The notes under the pieces: generated by a model
Database searches by the model: none
Told to the model about the DNA's origin: nothing
What the model saw: the letters and a program-made list of their open reading frames with translations, nothing else
Position numbers and translations under genes: made by a program
DNA from: CAYJLB01 sp964370845
Lineage (GTDB): Bacteria; Bacillota; Clostridia; Oscillospirales; Ruminococcaceae
Direction: 5' to 3'
Assembly: GCA_964370845.1 (NCBI GenBank)
Contig: CAYJLB010000007.1
Location: 1-64,000 of the forward strand
Length of the DNA stretch: 64,000 nucleotides
Part shown: piece by piece, positions 26,870 to 35,476 of the stretch
How positions within the stretch are numbered: the stretch's first letter is position 1
Layout of the letters: each line of letters opens with the position of its first letter

Positions 26870-27847
26870 CTAATTTTCCTCAAGTTTAATTTTCACAACT
26901 AAATTTTCAATATCTTCCATAGTATTCAAGCTTGCACAAGAATTTCTATAAGCCGCAGCATTTTTCATTCCCTTTAAGTACCAAGCAAGGTGCTTTCTAG
27001 CCTCACGGATACCAATATGTTCACCTTTGTATTCAACAATTTTCCTAGCATGAGAAAGCATTATGTCAAATCTTTCCTCTAAATCAGGTTCTTTTGTTAA
27101 AGGCAAACCTGCAAAATGCTCATATATATTTTGAAAAATCCACGGTTTTCCATAAGTTCCTCGACCAATCATAACTAGGTCACAACCCGTTTCTTCATAC
27201 ATTTTTATACAAGAATTTAAATCTACAACATCACCGCTCCCAATAACAGGGATTGAAACTGCTTCTTTTACATCTTTTATAATACTCCAATTAGCTTTTC
27301 CGTTATACATTTGAACTCTTGTCCGTGGGTGAACAGTTAATGCCGCCGCACCACTTTCTTCCATTATTTTTGCAAATTCCACAGCGTTAATGTTATTATC
27401 GTCCCAACCTGAACGAAATTTTACTGTAACAGGACAAGGGGACACCTCCACCGCCGCCTTTACAATTTCACTTGCAATTAAGGGAGTTTTCATTAAAGCA
27501 CTTCCGCTTCCACTTCCCGCAATTTTAGGAACGGGACAACCCATATTTATATCAATTATATCGGGATTATATTTTTTTATAAGTAAAACAGCTTTTTTTA
27601 TAAACTCAGGGTCTTCACCAAAAAGTTGCAAAGCCATAGGACGCTCCTTTTCAGTAACTAAACAAAGTTCTTCCGTTTTTCTATCGCTATAGCACAAACC
27701 CTTTGCAGAAATCATCTCACTCACCACATAAGAGGCAGAATAGCTTTTACACATATCACGATAAGCCCTATCCGCAACAGATGCCATAGGCGCTAAACAA
27801 GCAGTTTTTTCTATTTCAACATTACCAATTTTAATTTTTTCAAGCAA
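26870..27847 (-). CDS. dus: tRNA-dihydrouridine synthase
   Basis: 325 residues from a TTG start with GAAGGA 7 bases upstream. The flavoenzyme reduces uridine to dihydrouridine in the tRNA D-loop. The TIM barrel shows LAPMASVADRAYR, QLFGEDPEF, DINMGCPVPKI with the catalytic cysteine, and VIGSGDV. It looks closest to the DusB group of Firmicutes. It begins the dus-trmN6-rsmI operon. Confidence 0.93.
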   Translation of the reverse strand: MLEKIKIGNVEIEKTACLAPMASVADRAYRDMCKSYSASYVVSEMISAKGLCYSDRKTEELCLVTEKERPMALQLFGEDPEFIKKAVLLIKKYNPDIIDINMGCPVPKIAGSGSGSALMKTPLIASEIVKAAVEVSPCPVTVKFRSGWDDNNINAVEFAKIMEESGAAALTVHPRTRVQMYNGKANWSIIKDVKEAVSIPVIGSGDVVDLNSCIKMYEETGCDLVMIGRGTYGKPWIFQNIYEHFAGLPLTKEPDLEERFDIMLSHARKIVEYKGEHIGIREARKHLAWYLKGMKNAAAYRNSCASLNTMEDIENLVVKIKLEEN

Positions 27848-27973
27848 AACAAAATCCTTCTTTCAAAAAAGTGAAAATACATATTAATTATACACGAATT
27901 TCCTTTTAATTGCAATAACTATAGTTTGAACTATTTTAACTTCCACTTAGGCATTATATGTTATCAGTTAGAA

Positions 27974-28013
27974 TAAAAAAAGTTGTAACGAAACATTTTT
28001 AGTTCGCTACAAC
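27974..28013 (-). terminator. Terminator of the 51-residue gene
   Basis: A stem of 6 plus 4 bp with one mismatch (27982-27992 with 28003-28013), with a seven-T run on the minus strand. Confidence 0.75.
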
Positions 28014-28028
28014 CTCTTTAAAACAATA

Positions 28029-28184
28029 TTAAATTCCGCACTCGTCGTAATCTTTCCATTTTTCATTGTAAGAATGTTCACTCACTACTCTAAAAACAAT
28101 GTATCCAACAGCTCCAACTACAAGAAGAAGTGCACCTACTACCGCAATAGCAGTAGCTTTAACAGATTTATTTCCTTTTTTCAT
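28029..28184 (-). CDS. Small single-pass membrane protein
   Basis: 51 residues, below usual length cut-offs. MKKGNKSVKATAIAVV leads into a single hydrophobic helix (about 10-31) and a polar tail with one cysteine (C49). A GAAAGG site lies 11 bases before the ATG, and a good terminator follows. Codon use and layout look genuine. I see no family match. It sits between the AGCS symporter gene and dus on the same strand. Confidence 0.65.
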   Translation of the reverse strand: MKKGNKSVKATAIAVVGALLLVVGAVGYIVFRVVSEHSYNEKWKDYDECGI

Positions 28185-28260
28185 CAATATCCAATCCTTT
28201 CACAATTTTAATTAAATAAAAAATTATCTGTTATTATTATAACTAAAAAATTTAATAAAA

Positions 28261-29622
28261 TCAAGTCTTATGGAAAAATGAAAGCATTTTTTTGCTATTT
28301 ATCCCTTTTTGCCTTTGAAAATAATTACTTGTAACTGAAAAAACTACTCCTGACAAAAACCAAAGTGAAATTAGATTTGGGATTGCCATTAAACCGTTGA
28401 ATAAATCGGAAATTTCCCACACTAAAGTTAAATTTAGCACTGAACCTAAATAAACTGCGATTACAAAAAAAATTCTGTATAAAAAAATAAATCGTTCCCC
28501 AAACAAATATTCAAAGGCTTTTTCACCGAAAAATGACCAGCCTATTAAAGTTGCAAAAGCGAAAACAATTACCGAAACTGTACTAAAAATTTCTCCATAA
28601 AGTCCTAAATCTTTTGAAAAAGCCCTTATTATTGTTGTTGTTCCATCGAAATTTCCCACTTGATTTTCCCCTGTGACTAAAACTACCAAGGCTGTTAAGG
28701 TGCAAATTGCTATTGTATCAATGAAAACTTCCAATATTCCCCACATTCCTTGCACAACCGGCTCTTTAACCTTTGCGCATGAATGGGCAATTACTGAGCT
28801 TCCTAAACCTGCTTCGTTGGAAAAAACACCTCTTTTCACACCTGTGGAAAGTGCATTTTTTATCATTATTCCGGAAATTCCTCCGCCTACTGCCTGAAAA
28901 CCAAAAGCACTTTTGAATATTTCATCAAATATCAAAGGCAATTTTTCATAATTTATCCAAAGCACAACAATTGATGAAATAACAAAAACTACAAACATAA
29001 AAGGGATAAGTCTTTCTGCAAATTTTCCTATTCTTTTTATTCCGCCGATAATAATAATTGCTGTTATTATGGTGAAAATTAAGCCAGTAACTCGCACATC
29101 GATAGCTAAACCTTCATAAAGAGCGGTGGAAATTGTATTTCCTTGTGCCATATTCCCCATTCCAAAAGAGGCTAATAAGCAAAATATTGAAAACAAAACT
29201 GCAAGCCATTTACATTTAAGTCCGTATTCAATATAGTACATTGCACCGCCTACAAACTCGCCTTTTCCATTTTTTTTGCGAAAATATATCCCCAAAACAT
29301 TTTCAGCATAAACTGTCATCATTCCAAACAAGGCACAAACCCACATCCAAAATAACGAGCCAGCTCCTCCGATTGAAAGAGCTGTTGCAACACCCGCAAT
29401 GCTTCCTGTTCCGATAGTTGCAGCTAGTGCAGTTGTTAAGGCTTGAAATTGGGAAATACTTTTTTTATCACTTTCTTTACCACTTTTAATATTACCAATT
29501 GTATTTTTATATATTAATTTTACTTTAAGGAGTTGAAGTCCTTTTGTTCTCACAGTAAAATAAATCCCTGTTAAAATTATTAGAGAAACCATTGGTATTC
29601 CCCAAATCCCGCTATTCATCAT
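28261..29622 (-). CDS. Alanine or glycine:cation symporter (AGCS family)
   Basis: 453 residues. About ten or eleven hydrophobic segments and the family signature GGAMYYIEYG, with SIAGVATALSIGGAGSLFWMW in the early part (written in outline). It imports alanine or glycine with Na+. From the ATG used here only seven residues precede the conserved WG, and no ribosome site is near. A GGGGGA lies upstream of an in-frame ATT at 29640, so translation may begin there. The frame is open to 29668. Confidence 0.9.
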   Translation of the reverse strand: MMNSGIWGIPMVSLIILTGIYFTVRTKGLQLLKVKLIYKNTIGNIKSGKESDKKSISQFQALTTALAATIGTGSIAGVATALSIGGAGSLFWMWVCALFGMMTVYAENVLGIYFRKKNGKGEFVGGAMYYIEYGLKCKWLAVLFSIFCLLASFGMGNMAQGNTISTALYEGLAIDVRVTGLIFTIITAIIIIGGIKRIGKFAERLIPFMFVVFVISSIVVLWINYEKLPLIFDEIFKSAFGFQAVGGGISGIMIKNALSTGVKRGVFSNEAGLGSSVIAHSCAKVKEPVVQGMWGILEVFIDTIAICTLTALVVLVTGENQVGNFDGTTTIIRAFSKDLGLYGEIFSTVSVIVFAFATLIGWSFFGEKAFEYLFGERFIFLYRIFFVIAVYLGSVLNLTLVWEISDLFNGLMAIPNLISLWFLSGVVFSVTSNYFQRQKGINSKKMLSFFHKT

Positions 29623-29667
29623 CTCAATTATATTTTCAATATTGATATAAAATCCCCCTTTTATTAG

Positions 29668-30792
29668 CTATCGAAGCAAACTTTCAACTAATGCTTTTCC
29701 TAATAGTTCGCCACTATAAATTGCTTGTTCTATGCTATTTCCGTGACTTCCCACTTCGATTAAAATTGAACCTGTGGTTAAATCTTGATTATAATGCCTG
29801 TAGTCAAAAAGCAAAGGTCGTGTTAATGTTGGGTACATTTCCTCAATTGTGTTTTGTAAAATCGCTGCAAATTTAAAATTTTCTTTGTATAAAGGAATTC
29901 CCTCGCACCCTGAAATTATCATAATTTGTGCAGCATTTTCCCCATTTATATTAGCGATAGGAGCAGTCCAAACTTCATCATTTCCTATTCCATCTCTATG
30001 AATATCAAGGACTACTTTTATCGTTGGATATTCCTCTAATATTTCCTCTACACGCACTCTACTTCTATCATAAGAACCGTCATACTGAGGATAATCGTGA
30101 ACTGTTACATCGTGAATTACACCTATACCCGCTTTTGCTAATTCATTTACAATTGCCTCTCCTACTGAAACAATATTCATGCTCTCATCTGTACTTCTTG
30201 AATCAAATCTATTGTCAAAATAATCACGTTCATAGGGCTGAAAACTTTCCGTTGTATGAGTATGCATTATTAAGACTTCAAAACTTCCGTCGGCTAAAAT
30301 TTCAAAGGGTAGTTCATCACTTAGCTCGTTTATTAGCACGCTATTTGAAAGGGTTGTAGCATTATAAACTTGCCCGTAATCTAAATCAAAAAACGCTTCG
30401 TTAATCATTTTTCCGTAGGTTACAAACTTTATCTCACCGCTTTTTTCGTTATAGTTTTCAGGGTAGGAAAGTACATTCCCGAAATCTGACGCATTAAATG
30501 TTAAAATTGATGCTTGGGTAAAATTTTCTGCTTCCTCATATTGAGTGATGAAATTTTTGTTTAAAGCTAAACTTTCATCAAATTCCAAAACTTCTTCAAT
30601 TTCAATATTATCAACTTCGTGGAATGAATTTACATTGAAACTTGCACCCTCTATAAATAATAAAACTTTAGTTACTCCACTAAAATTTGCTTTAATATAC
30701 GGAGCAAAATACAGTAATAGCAATATCATTGAAATTAAAATAGTTAATATAGTAAAAAAATAGTTATCATTTCTTTTTTTCAATCCTTTCAA
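29668..30792 (-). CDS. spoIIP: Stage II sporulation protein P
   Basis: 374 residues from a TTG start with AAGGGAG nine bases before. SpoIIP is the amidase/endopeptidase that, with SpoIID and SpoIIM, drives engulfment of the forespore. An N-terminal membrane anchor (about 12-32) is followed by the hydrolase domain, with MHTHTTESF, DIHRDGIG and EVGSHGN holding the zinc ligands and catalytic residues. This is direct evidence that the organism forms endospores. A possible sigma-E promoter lies upstream. Confidence 0.94.
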   Translation of the reverse strand: MKGLKKRNDNYFFTILTILISMILLLLYFAPYIKANFSGVTKVLLFIEGASFNVNSFHEVDNIEIEEVLEFDESLALNKNFITQYEEAENFTQASILTFNASDFGNVLSYPENYNEKSGEIKFVTYGKMINEAFFDLDYGQVYNATTLSNSVLINELSDELPFEILADGSFEVLIMHTHTTESFQPYERDYFDNRFDSRSTDESMNIVSVGEAIVNELAKAGIGVIHDVTVHDYPQYDGSYDRSRVRVEEILEEYPTIKVVLDIHRDGIGNDEVWTAPIANINGENAAQIMIISGCEGIPLYKENFKFAAILQNTIEEMYPTLTRPLLFDYRHYNQDLTTGSILIEVGSHGNSIEQAIYSGELLGKALVESLLR

Positions 30793-30831
30793 ATATAAAT
30801 CACTCCCTTAAAGTACAGGTTCTCATTATTA

Positions 30832-30859
30832 ATAATATAAAAAACATTAGTAAAATATG
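30832..30859 (-). promoter_or_regulatory. Candidate sigma-E-type promoter for spoIIP
   Basis: On the minus strand, CATATT (30859-30854) and TATATTAT (30839-30832) are 14 bp apart. The spacing and -35 fit the sigma-E pattern, but the -10 matches only 5 of 8 positions. Tentative. Confidence 0.3.
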
Positions 30860-30875
30860 TCTTTTTTGAGAAAAC

Positions 30876-30910
30876 AAAAAAAGCTATAGAATAACTCTAT
30901 AGCTTTTTAT
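30876..30910 (-). terminator. Terminator of the P-loop kinase gene
   Basis: 13-bp perfect stem (30878-30890 with 30896-30908), 5-nt loop, with A/T tracts giving T-runs on both strands. Confidence 0.85.
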
Positions 30911-30927
30911 TATATTAAATTATTGTT

Positions 30928-31860
30928 TTACACCTTTTTTCCGCCGATAAATTCTCTTATCAATGAATTGTCAGGGATTTTTTCATTATCAATAGCTTTT
31001 ACTTCCTTTAAAAATTCCAAAACCATATCGAAATCAAATTCGCCGTGCATTTCCTCTTTTCTCTTTAGTAAAGCAGTATAAATTGTTGACTTATAAGCCG
31101 ATAATTCAAAAGGAATAAATGTGTCAATTTCAAAATCAGCAAGCTCTTTAAACCTTGTAATATGAGCTTCTTCCCCCCTTGAAACGCTTTTAAACATATC
31201 AAAAGTCTGATTAATCTCACGCCCCCTAAATAAAACATCACGAGAACATCTCCTCATAAGCCTTATTAATCTAGGGTGCAAGCGATCTAAACTGCTATTT
31301 TCAACACGAGTACGAACACTTACATAAATTCTAGTTGAATAATCATGACAATCCGCTGTTATAAGTGGATTTAATGCGTGAATTCCTTCTAAAATTACAA
31401 TTTGATTTTTTTCACGTTTAACATTTGTAAATCCTACAATAGAATTAGTCGCAAAATCAAACTTTGGAATATGGATTTCCTCAAAATTATTAAGCATTTC
31501 AATATGCTTTTTAAGCAAAGGAATATCAACCCTATACGGTGACTCAAGGTCAATTGTTCCGTCAGGATTTCGTGGGTGATTATCACTCTCATCAATAGGA
31601 ATAAAATAATCGTCCATTGAAATAGTCAAAGATTGAATACCCTTCTCCGCAAGCAAACTTTTAAGCCTTGTTGCAGTAGTCGTTTTCCCCGACCCAGAAG
31701 GACCCGAAATAAGCACAATTGAATGAGTTGCAAACCTTTTTTCTATCTCTAGAGCTGTCTTATTTAGGCTTTCCCTATAATAATTCGCACCATTTTTTAT
31801 GAAAGCACTCTCATCTTGTTCAATTAATTTATTAAGTTCACTAATTTGGATTACTTTCAT
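30928..31860 (-). CDS. Uridine kinase-like P-loop nucleoside kinase
   Basis: 310 residues. Walker A GPSGSGKTTTATRL at about 52-65, then SMDDYF, YRVDIPLL and VILEGIHALNP, all typical of the uridine kinase/phosphoribulokinase superfamily. The first 45 residues are an extra segment, so this is the longer clostridial nucleoside-kinase type rather than a standard Udk of about 210 residues. Exact substrate is unknown. It follows serA by 35 bp and probably shares its transcript. Confidence 0.85.
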   Translation of the reverse strand: MKVIQISELNKLIEQDESAFIKNGANYYRESLNKTALEIEKRFATHSIVLISGPSGSGKTTTATRLKSLLAEKGIQSLTISMDDYFIPIDESDNHPRNPDGTIDLESPYRVDIPLLKKHIEMLNNFEEIHIPKFDFATNSIVGFTNVKREKNQIVILEGIHALNPLITADCHDYSTRIYVSVRTRVENSSLDRLHPRLIRLMRRCSRDVLFRGREINQTFDMFKSVSRGEEAHITRFKELADFEIDTFIPFELSAYKSTIYTALLKRKEEMHGEFDFDMVLEFLKEVKAIDNEKIPDNSLIREFIGGKKV

Positions 31861-31894
31861 AAATAATCAATCCTTTCTGGACATTTTTATATAT

Positions 31895-33061
31895 TTAGCA
31901 GTTGTTTAAAACTCTAACTTTAATCATACCCGAAATATTCTTGATTTTTTCAATGATTTCATCAGAAACACAATCGCTAATATCAAACATTGTATATGCA
32001 TAATCTTGTTTCGATTGGTTAATCATATTTTCAATGTTTACACCACAAACAGCTGCTGTTGTTTGTGTAAGCACATCAGGAATATTTTTATGTATCATAC
32101 AAATTCTAGTTTTCCCACTTCTTGCCATTTCAGCATTTGGAAGATTTACAGAGTTTATAATGTTTCCGTTTTCAATATAATCAACAATTTGGTTTACTGC
32201 CATAACAGCACAGTTATCTTCCGATTCAGGTGTTGATGCACCAAGGTGAGGGATTGCAATAACATTTTTCACTCCAATAACTTCATCAGAAGGGAAGTCT
32301 GTCACATATTTTGCAATTTTTCCACTTTCTAATGCAGGAATAATTGCAGAATTATCTACAAGTTCCCCTCTTGAGAAATTAAGCACTCTTACTCCATCTT
32401 TCATTTGTGAGATTGCTTTTTCATCAATTGTTCCTTTTGTATTAGGGTTATAAGGAACGTGAATTGTAATATAATCAGCGCTTGCATAAACTTCTTCAGC
32501 TGATTTTGCTGCAACTACACCAGGTGAAAGTTGCCAAGCAGATTTAACTGAAAGATAAGGGTCAAAACCGATTACTTTCATTCCAAGTGAAACTGCTGCA
32601 TTTGCAATAAGCACACCAATTGCACCAAGTCCAATTACACCTAAAGTTTTTCTAGCGATTTCGGGACCAACAAACTGACTTTTTCCCTTTTCAACCATTT
32701 TTTCAACTTCTGCACCATTACCTTTTAATGTATCAGCCCAAGAAATTCCTTGAATAATCTCTCTTGAAGATAAGAAAAGTCCAGTCAAAACAAGTTCTTT
32801 AACAGCATTTGCATTTGCACCAGGAGTGTTGAATACACAAATACCTTGCTTTGCACATTCGTCGCTTGGAATATTATTTGTTCCAGCTCCAGCACGAGCG
32901 ATTGCAAGTAAATTGTCCCCAAAGTCCATATTATGCATATCCCCAGAGCGAACTAAAATCGCATCAGGGTTTACACATTCGTCAGCAATTGCATATTTTT
33001 CTTTATCAAAAATATCTGTCCCAATTGCGGCAATTTTATTTAATGTTTGAATATTGTACAT
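31895..33061 (-). CDS. serA: D-3-phosphoglycerate dehydrogenase
   Basis: 388 residues. First step of serine synthesis, 3-phosphoglycerate to phosphohydroxypyruvate with NAD. The NAD-binding motif GLGAIGVLIANAA is near 145-157, NFSRGELVD lies near 228, and the catalytic His is in IPHLGASTPESE. A short C-terminal ACT-like region (about 315-385) suggests serine feedback. It follows serC by 36 bp, forming serC-serA. Confidence 0.95.
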   Translation of the reverse strand: MYNIQTLNKIAAIGTDIFDKEKYAIADECVNPDAILVRSGDMHNMDFGDNLLAIARAGAGTNNIPSDECAKQGICVFNTPGANANAVKELVLTGLFLSSREIIQGISWADTLKGNGAEVEKMVEKGKSQFVGPEIARKTLGVIGLGAIGVLIANAAVSLGMKVIGFDPYLSVKSAWQLSPGVVAAKSAEEVYASADYITIHVPYNPNTKGTIDEKAISQMKDGVRVLNFSRGELVDNSAIIPALESGKIAKYVTDFPSDEVIGVKNVIAIPHLGASTPESEDNCAVMAVNQIVDYIENGNIINSVNLPNAEMARSGKTRICMIHKNIPDVLTQTTAAVCGVNIENMINQSKQDYAYTMFDISDCVSDEIIEKIKNISGMIKVRVLNNC

Positions 33062-33097
33062 TGTAAACCAAACCTCTCTTTATTTATATAGTAAAGA

Positions 33098-34183
33098 CTA
33101 CTTGTTTTCCTCTTCGAATTTTTTCATAAATTCAACTAATTTTTCACAACCTTCAATAGGCATTGCGTTGTAAATTGACGCTCTCATACCGCCAACACTT
33201 CTATGTCCTTTAAGGTTGATAAATCCACTTGCTTTAGCTTCTTTAATAAATTTATCATTAAGTTCGTCATTTCCTGTTACAAAAGGAACATTCATTAGTG
33301 AACGATCTTCCCCTTCAACAGTTGCACTAAACATTTGTGAATTGTCAAGAAAATCATATAATATAGCCGCTTTTTTCTCATTATGAATTTTCATAGCAGA
33401 AAGTCCACCATTATTTTCAATCCACTTTAAAACTAAACCTAAAACATAAATTGCATATGTAGGTGGAGTGTTAAACATTGAACCGTTTTCAGAATGAGTT
33501 TTATAGTCAAACATTGTAGGAGTAATTTCCATTGCATTGCCAATTAAATCTTCACGGATAATAACAACAGTAAGTCCAGCAGGCCCCATGTTTTTTTGTG
33601 CCCCTGCATAAATCATTCCAAATTTTGAAACATCAATAGGTTCAGATAAAATGCAAGAAGACATATCGGAAATAAGTACAGCATTTTCAGGCATTTCAGG
33701 TAAACTTGCAAATCTTGTACCATAAATAGTATTATTTTGACAAATATGAATATAATCAGCATCAGGGCTAAACATATCTTTTGTCACTTTAGGAATATAA
33801 GAATAAGTTTTATCTTTTGAAGAAGCAACTTCCTTACATTCGCCATAACGAGAACCCTCTTTATAAGCTTTTGTAGCCCATTGCCCCGTTACTATATAAT
33901 CAGCTTTTTTATTTTTATTCATTAGATTAAGTGGAATCATCGCAAATTGTGAAGATGCTCCACCTTGTAAAAATAGCACTTTGTAATTACTTGGAATTGA
34001 CATAATTTTGCGAAGATTAGCTTCACATTCATCAAAAATTCCTTGATATTCTTTGGAACGATGGGACATTTCCATAACTGATTGACCTGTACCTTGATAA
34101 TTAAGCATTTCACTTGCCGCTGTTTCAAGCACACTTTCAGGTAGAATTGCTGGACCTGCACTAAAATTATAAACTCTGTTCAC
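33098..34183 (-). CDS. serC: Phosphoserine aminotransferase
   Basis: 361 residues from GTG 34183: MNRVYNFSAGPAILPE is the usual SerC N-terminus, and GAAAGGA lies 13 bases upstream. A longer frame to 34234 adds an unrelated lead. The PLP lysine is in GAQKNMGPAGLT (about 195). It transfers an amino group from glutamate to phosphohydroxypyruvate. The product pathway supplies serine, also the co-substrate of the lone TrpB. Confidence 0.95.
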   Translation of the reverse strand: MNRVYNFSAGPAILPESVLETAASEMLNYQGTGQSVMEMSHRSKEYQGIFDECEANLRKIMSIPSNYKVLFLQGGASSQFAMIPLNLMNKNKKADYIVTGQWATKAYKEGSRYGECKEVASSKDKTYSYIPKVTKDMFSPDADYIHICQNNTIYGTRFASLPEMPENAVLISDMSSCILSEPIDVSKFGMIYAGAQKNMGPAGLTVVIIREDLIGNAMEITPTMFDYKTHSENGSMFNTPPTYAIYVLGLVLKWIENNGGLSAMKIHNEKKAAILYDFLDNSQMFSATVEGEDRSLMNVPFVTGNDELNDKFIKEAKASGFINLKGHRSVGGMRASIYNAMPIEGCEKLVEFMKKFEEENK

Positions 34184-34337
34184 TTTAAATAACCATTCCT
34201 TTCTTGATGTTTTGAGTGGTTTTGTTGAACTCAATTTCTATTTGAAACTTTACTTCAAACCAATACCTCCAAAAAATCTCTAACATAACAAATTAATTTA
34301 CATATGCATTTTAATTCGTTGTTTATTATTAAGAAAT

Positions 34338-34366
34338 ATTATAATACTTTTGCTTAGTAAAGTCAA
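34338..34366 (-). promoter_or_regulatory. Sigma-A promoter for serC-serA
   Basis: On the minus strand TTGACT (34366-34361) and TATAAT (34343-34338), spacer 17 bp, giving a leader of roughly 150 nt. The leader has an SD-like GGAGGT followed by only a three-codon frame. Confidence 0.75.
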
Positions 34367-34464
34367 GAAGAATTTTGAAAGGATTAACAAAAAATTAACA
34401 ATGTTAATAATTCAAAACTTTCAAAAATAGTTTTCAAGGGGAAAAAGCTAATTATTATGGGAGT

Positions 34465-34559
34465 TTTTCAACTTTTCAACATAGTTTTCAACAAAAGTGT
34501 TGATTTTCAACGTTACAAAGTGTATAATTCACAGAAATTGTTGAAAACTCTGTTGAAAG
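34465..34559. repeat. Cluster of TTTTCAAC repeats
   Basis: Four direct copies of TTTTCAAC (34465, 34473, 34485, 34504) and two inverted copies (GTTGAAAA 34540, GTTGAAAG 34552) in about 95 bp, within the 745-bp gap between divergent serC and the sigma-factor gene. The rest of that gap (34367-34464 and 34560-34780) is AT-rich with no gene I can support. Confidence 0.7.
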
Positions 34560-34780
34560 TGTTAAAAACAGATTTTACATAAAAAAATATTTCTATCTGT
34601 ATATTTTTTAAAATTTGAGCTTCTATAAATTGGTAAAAATATCAATAAAAAGCCAATTTATTGTATAAATAGACTAAATGTTTTAAAGTTATAGATTTAT
34701 TTATGATAATTTACATATTTTATTAGCTTTGCACCATCAATTTCTTCCATAACTCGTAACTCCACTTCTCATTATTAGAC

Positions 34781-34809
34781 TTGTAATATATGTAATTCTA
34801 TGATATAAT
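34781..34809 (+). promoter_or_regulatory. Candidate sigma-A promoter for the sigma-factor gene
   Basis: TTGTAA at 34781-34786 and TATAAT at 34804-34809, spacer 17 bp, leaving a 110-nt leader. Confidence 0.6.
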
Positions 34810-34928
34810 ATCTAAAGTTATTTTATTTAAGAAATAATTAATTTTTTGTGCAACAAAATCCCTTACTTTTGACACTATATTTATGACGGGTAAGTGATTT
34901 TATTTCGCATTATAAGCGGGGTGGAATT

Positions 34929-35456
34929 ATGAAAGTTGATTTTTCCGACTGTGTCCAACGTGCTAGAGCAGGTGATTCGGACGCTTTTGCGGAATTATAT
35001 TCCTTAGTATATAAAGACCTATATTATATTGCTATAAGCAATTTAAAAAATAAAGATGATGCTAGTGATGTTGTAAGCGAAACAGTTTTAGACGCATATA
35101 CTGGCATTAAGAAACTTAAAGACGAATCTGCGTTTAAAGCGTGGATTATACGAATCTTAACTATTAAAATTAAGCGTAAACAAACTGAATACATAAGAAA
35201 TAGGGAACATACCACTGAAATGACTGATGAAATTCAAGAAACTGTTTATGTGGAAGAAGATAAGTATAGAGGTTTTGAAATCATCGAACAATTTGACATT
35301 TTAAATGAAAATGAAAAATTGGTTTTCTCGCTAAGTGTTATTAGCGGGTATTCAAGTGATGAGATTTCAAATATTACTGGATTTAATTCCTCTACTGTAA
35401 GGTCGCACTTACACAGAGGTCGAGAGAAGTTGAAAAAACAACTTAGTAGACAATAA
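34929..35456 (+). CDS. ECF-type RNA polymerase sigma factor
   Basis: 175 residues. Sigma-70 region 2 (about 8-75: DAFAELYSLVYKDLYYIA and DDASDVVSETVLDAY) and region 4 (about 120-170: SGYSSDEISNITGFNSSTV and RSHLHRGREKLKK) are clear, with no region 3, as in ECF sigma factors. The next gene starts 20 bp on and encodes a membrane-spanning protein with a cytoplasmic N-terminus, the usual anti-sigma arrangement. The regulon is unknown. Confidence 0.92.
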   Translation: MKVDFSDCVQRARAGDSDAFAELYSLVYKDLYYIAISNLKNKDDASDVVSETVLDAYTGIKKLKDESAFKAWIIRILTIKIKRKQTEYIRNREHTTEMTDEIQETVYVEEDKYRGFEIIEQFDILNENEKLVFSLSVISGYSSDEISNITGFNSSTVRSHLHRGREKLKKQLSRQ

Positions 35457-35476
35457 GGGAAGGAGAGGTGATGTCA

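Noticed and set aside
30024..30359. 111-residue plus-strand frame inside spoIIP
   Set aside because: It is antisense to conserved SpoIIP catalytic motifs; a shadow frame.
34184..34330. Serine T-box or riboswitch in the serC leader
   Set aside because: The roughly 150-nt leader lacks the T-box TGGNACCGCG element and has only short weak stems.
34465..34559. CRISPR-like short repeats
   Set aside because: The octamer copies are irregularly spaced, in both orientations, with no spacers of constant size and no cas genes in the window.
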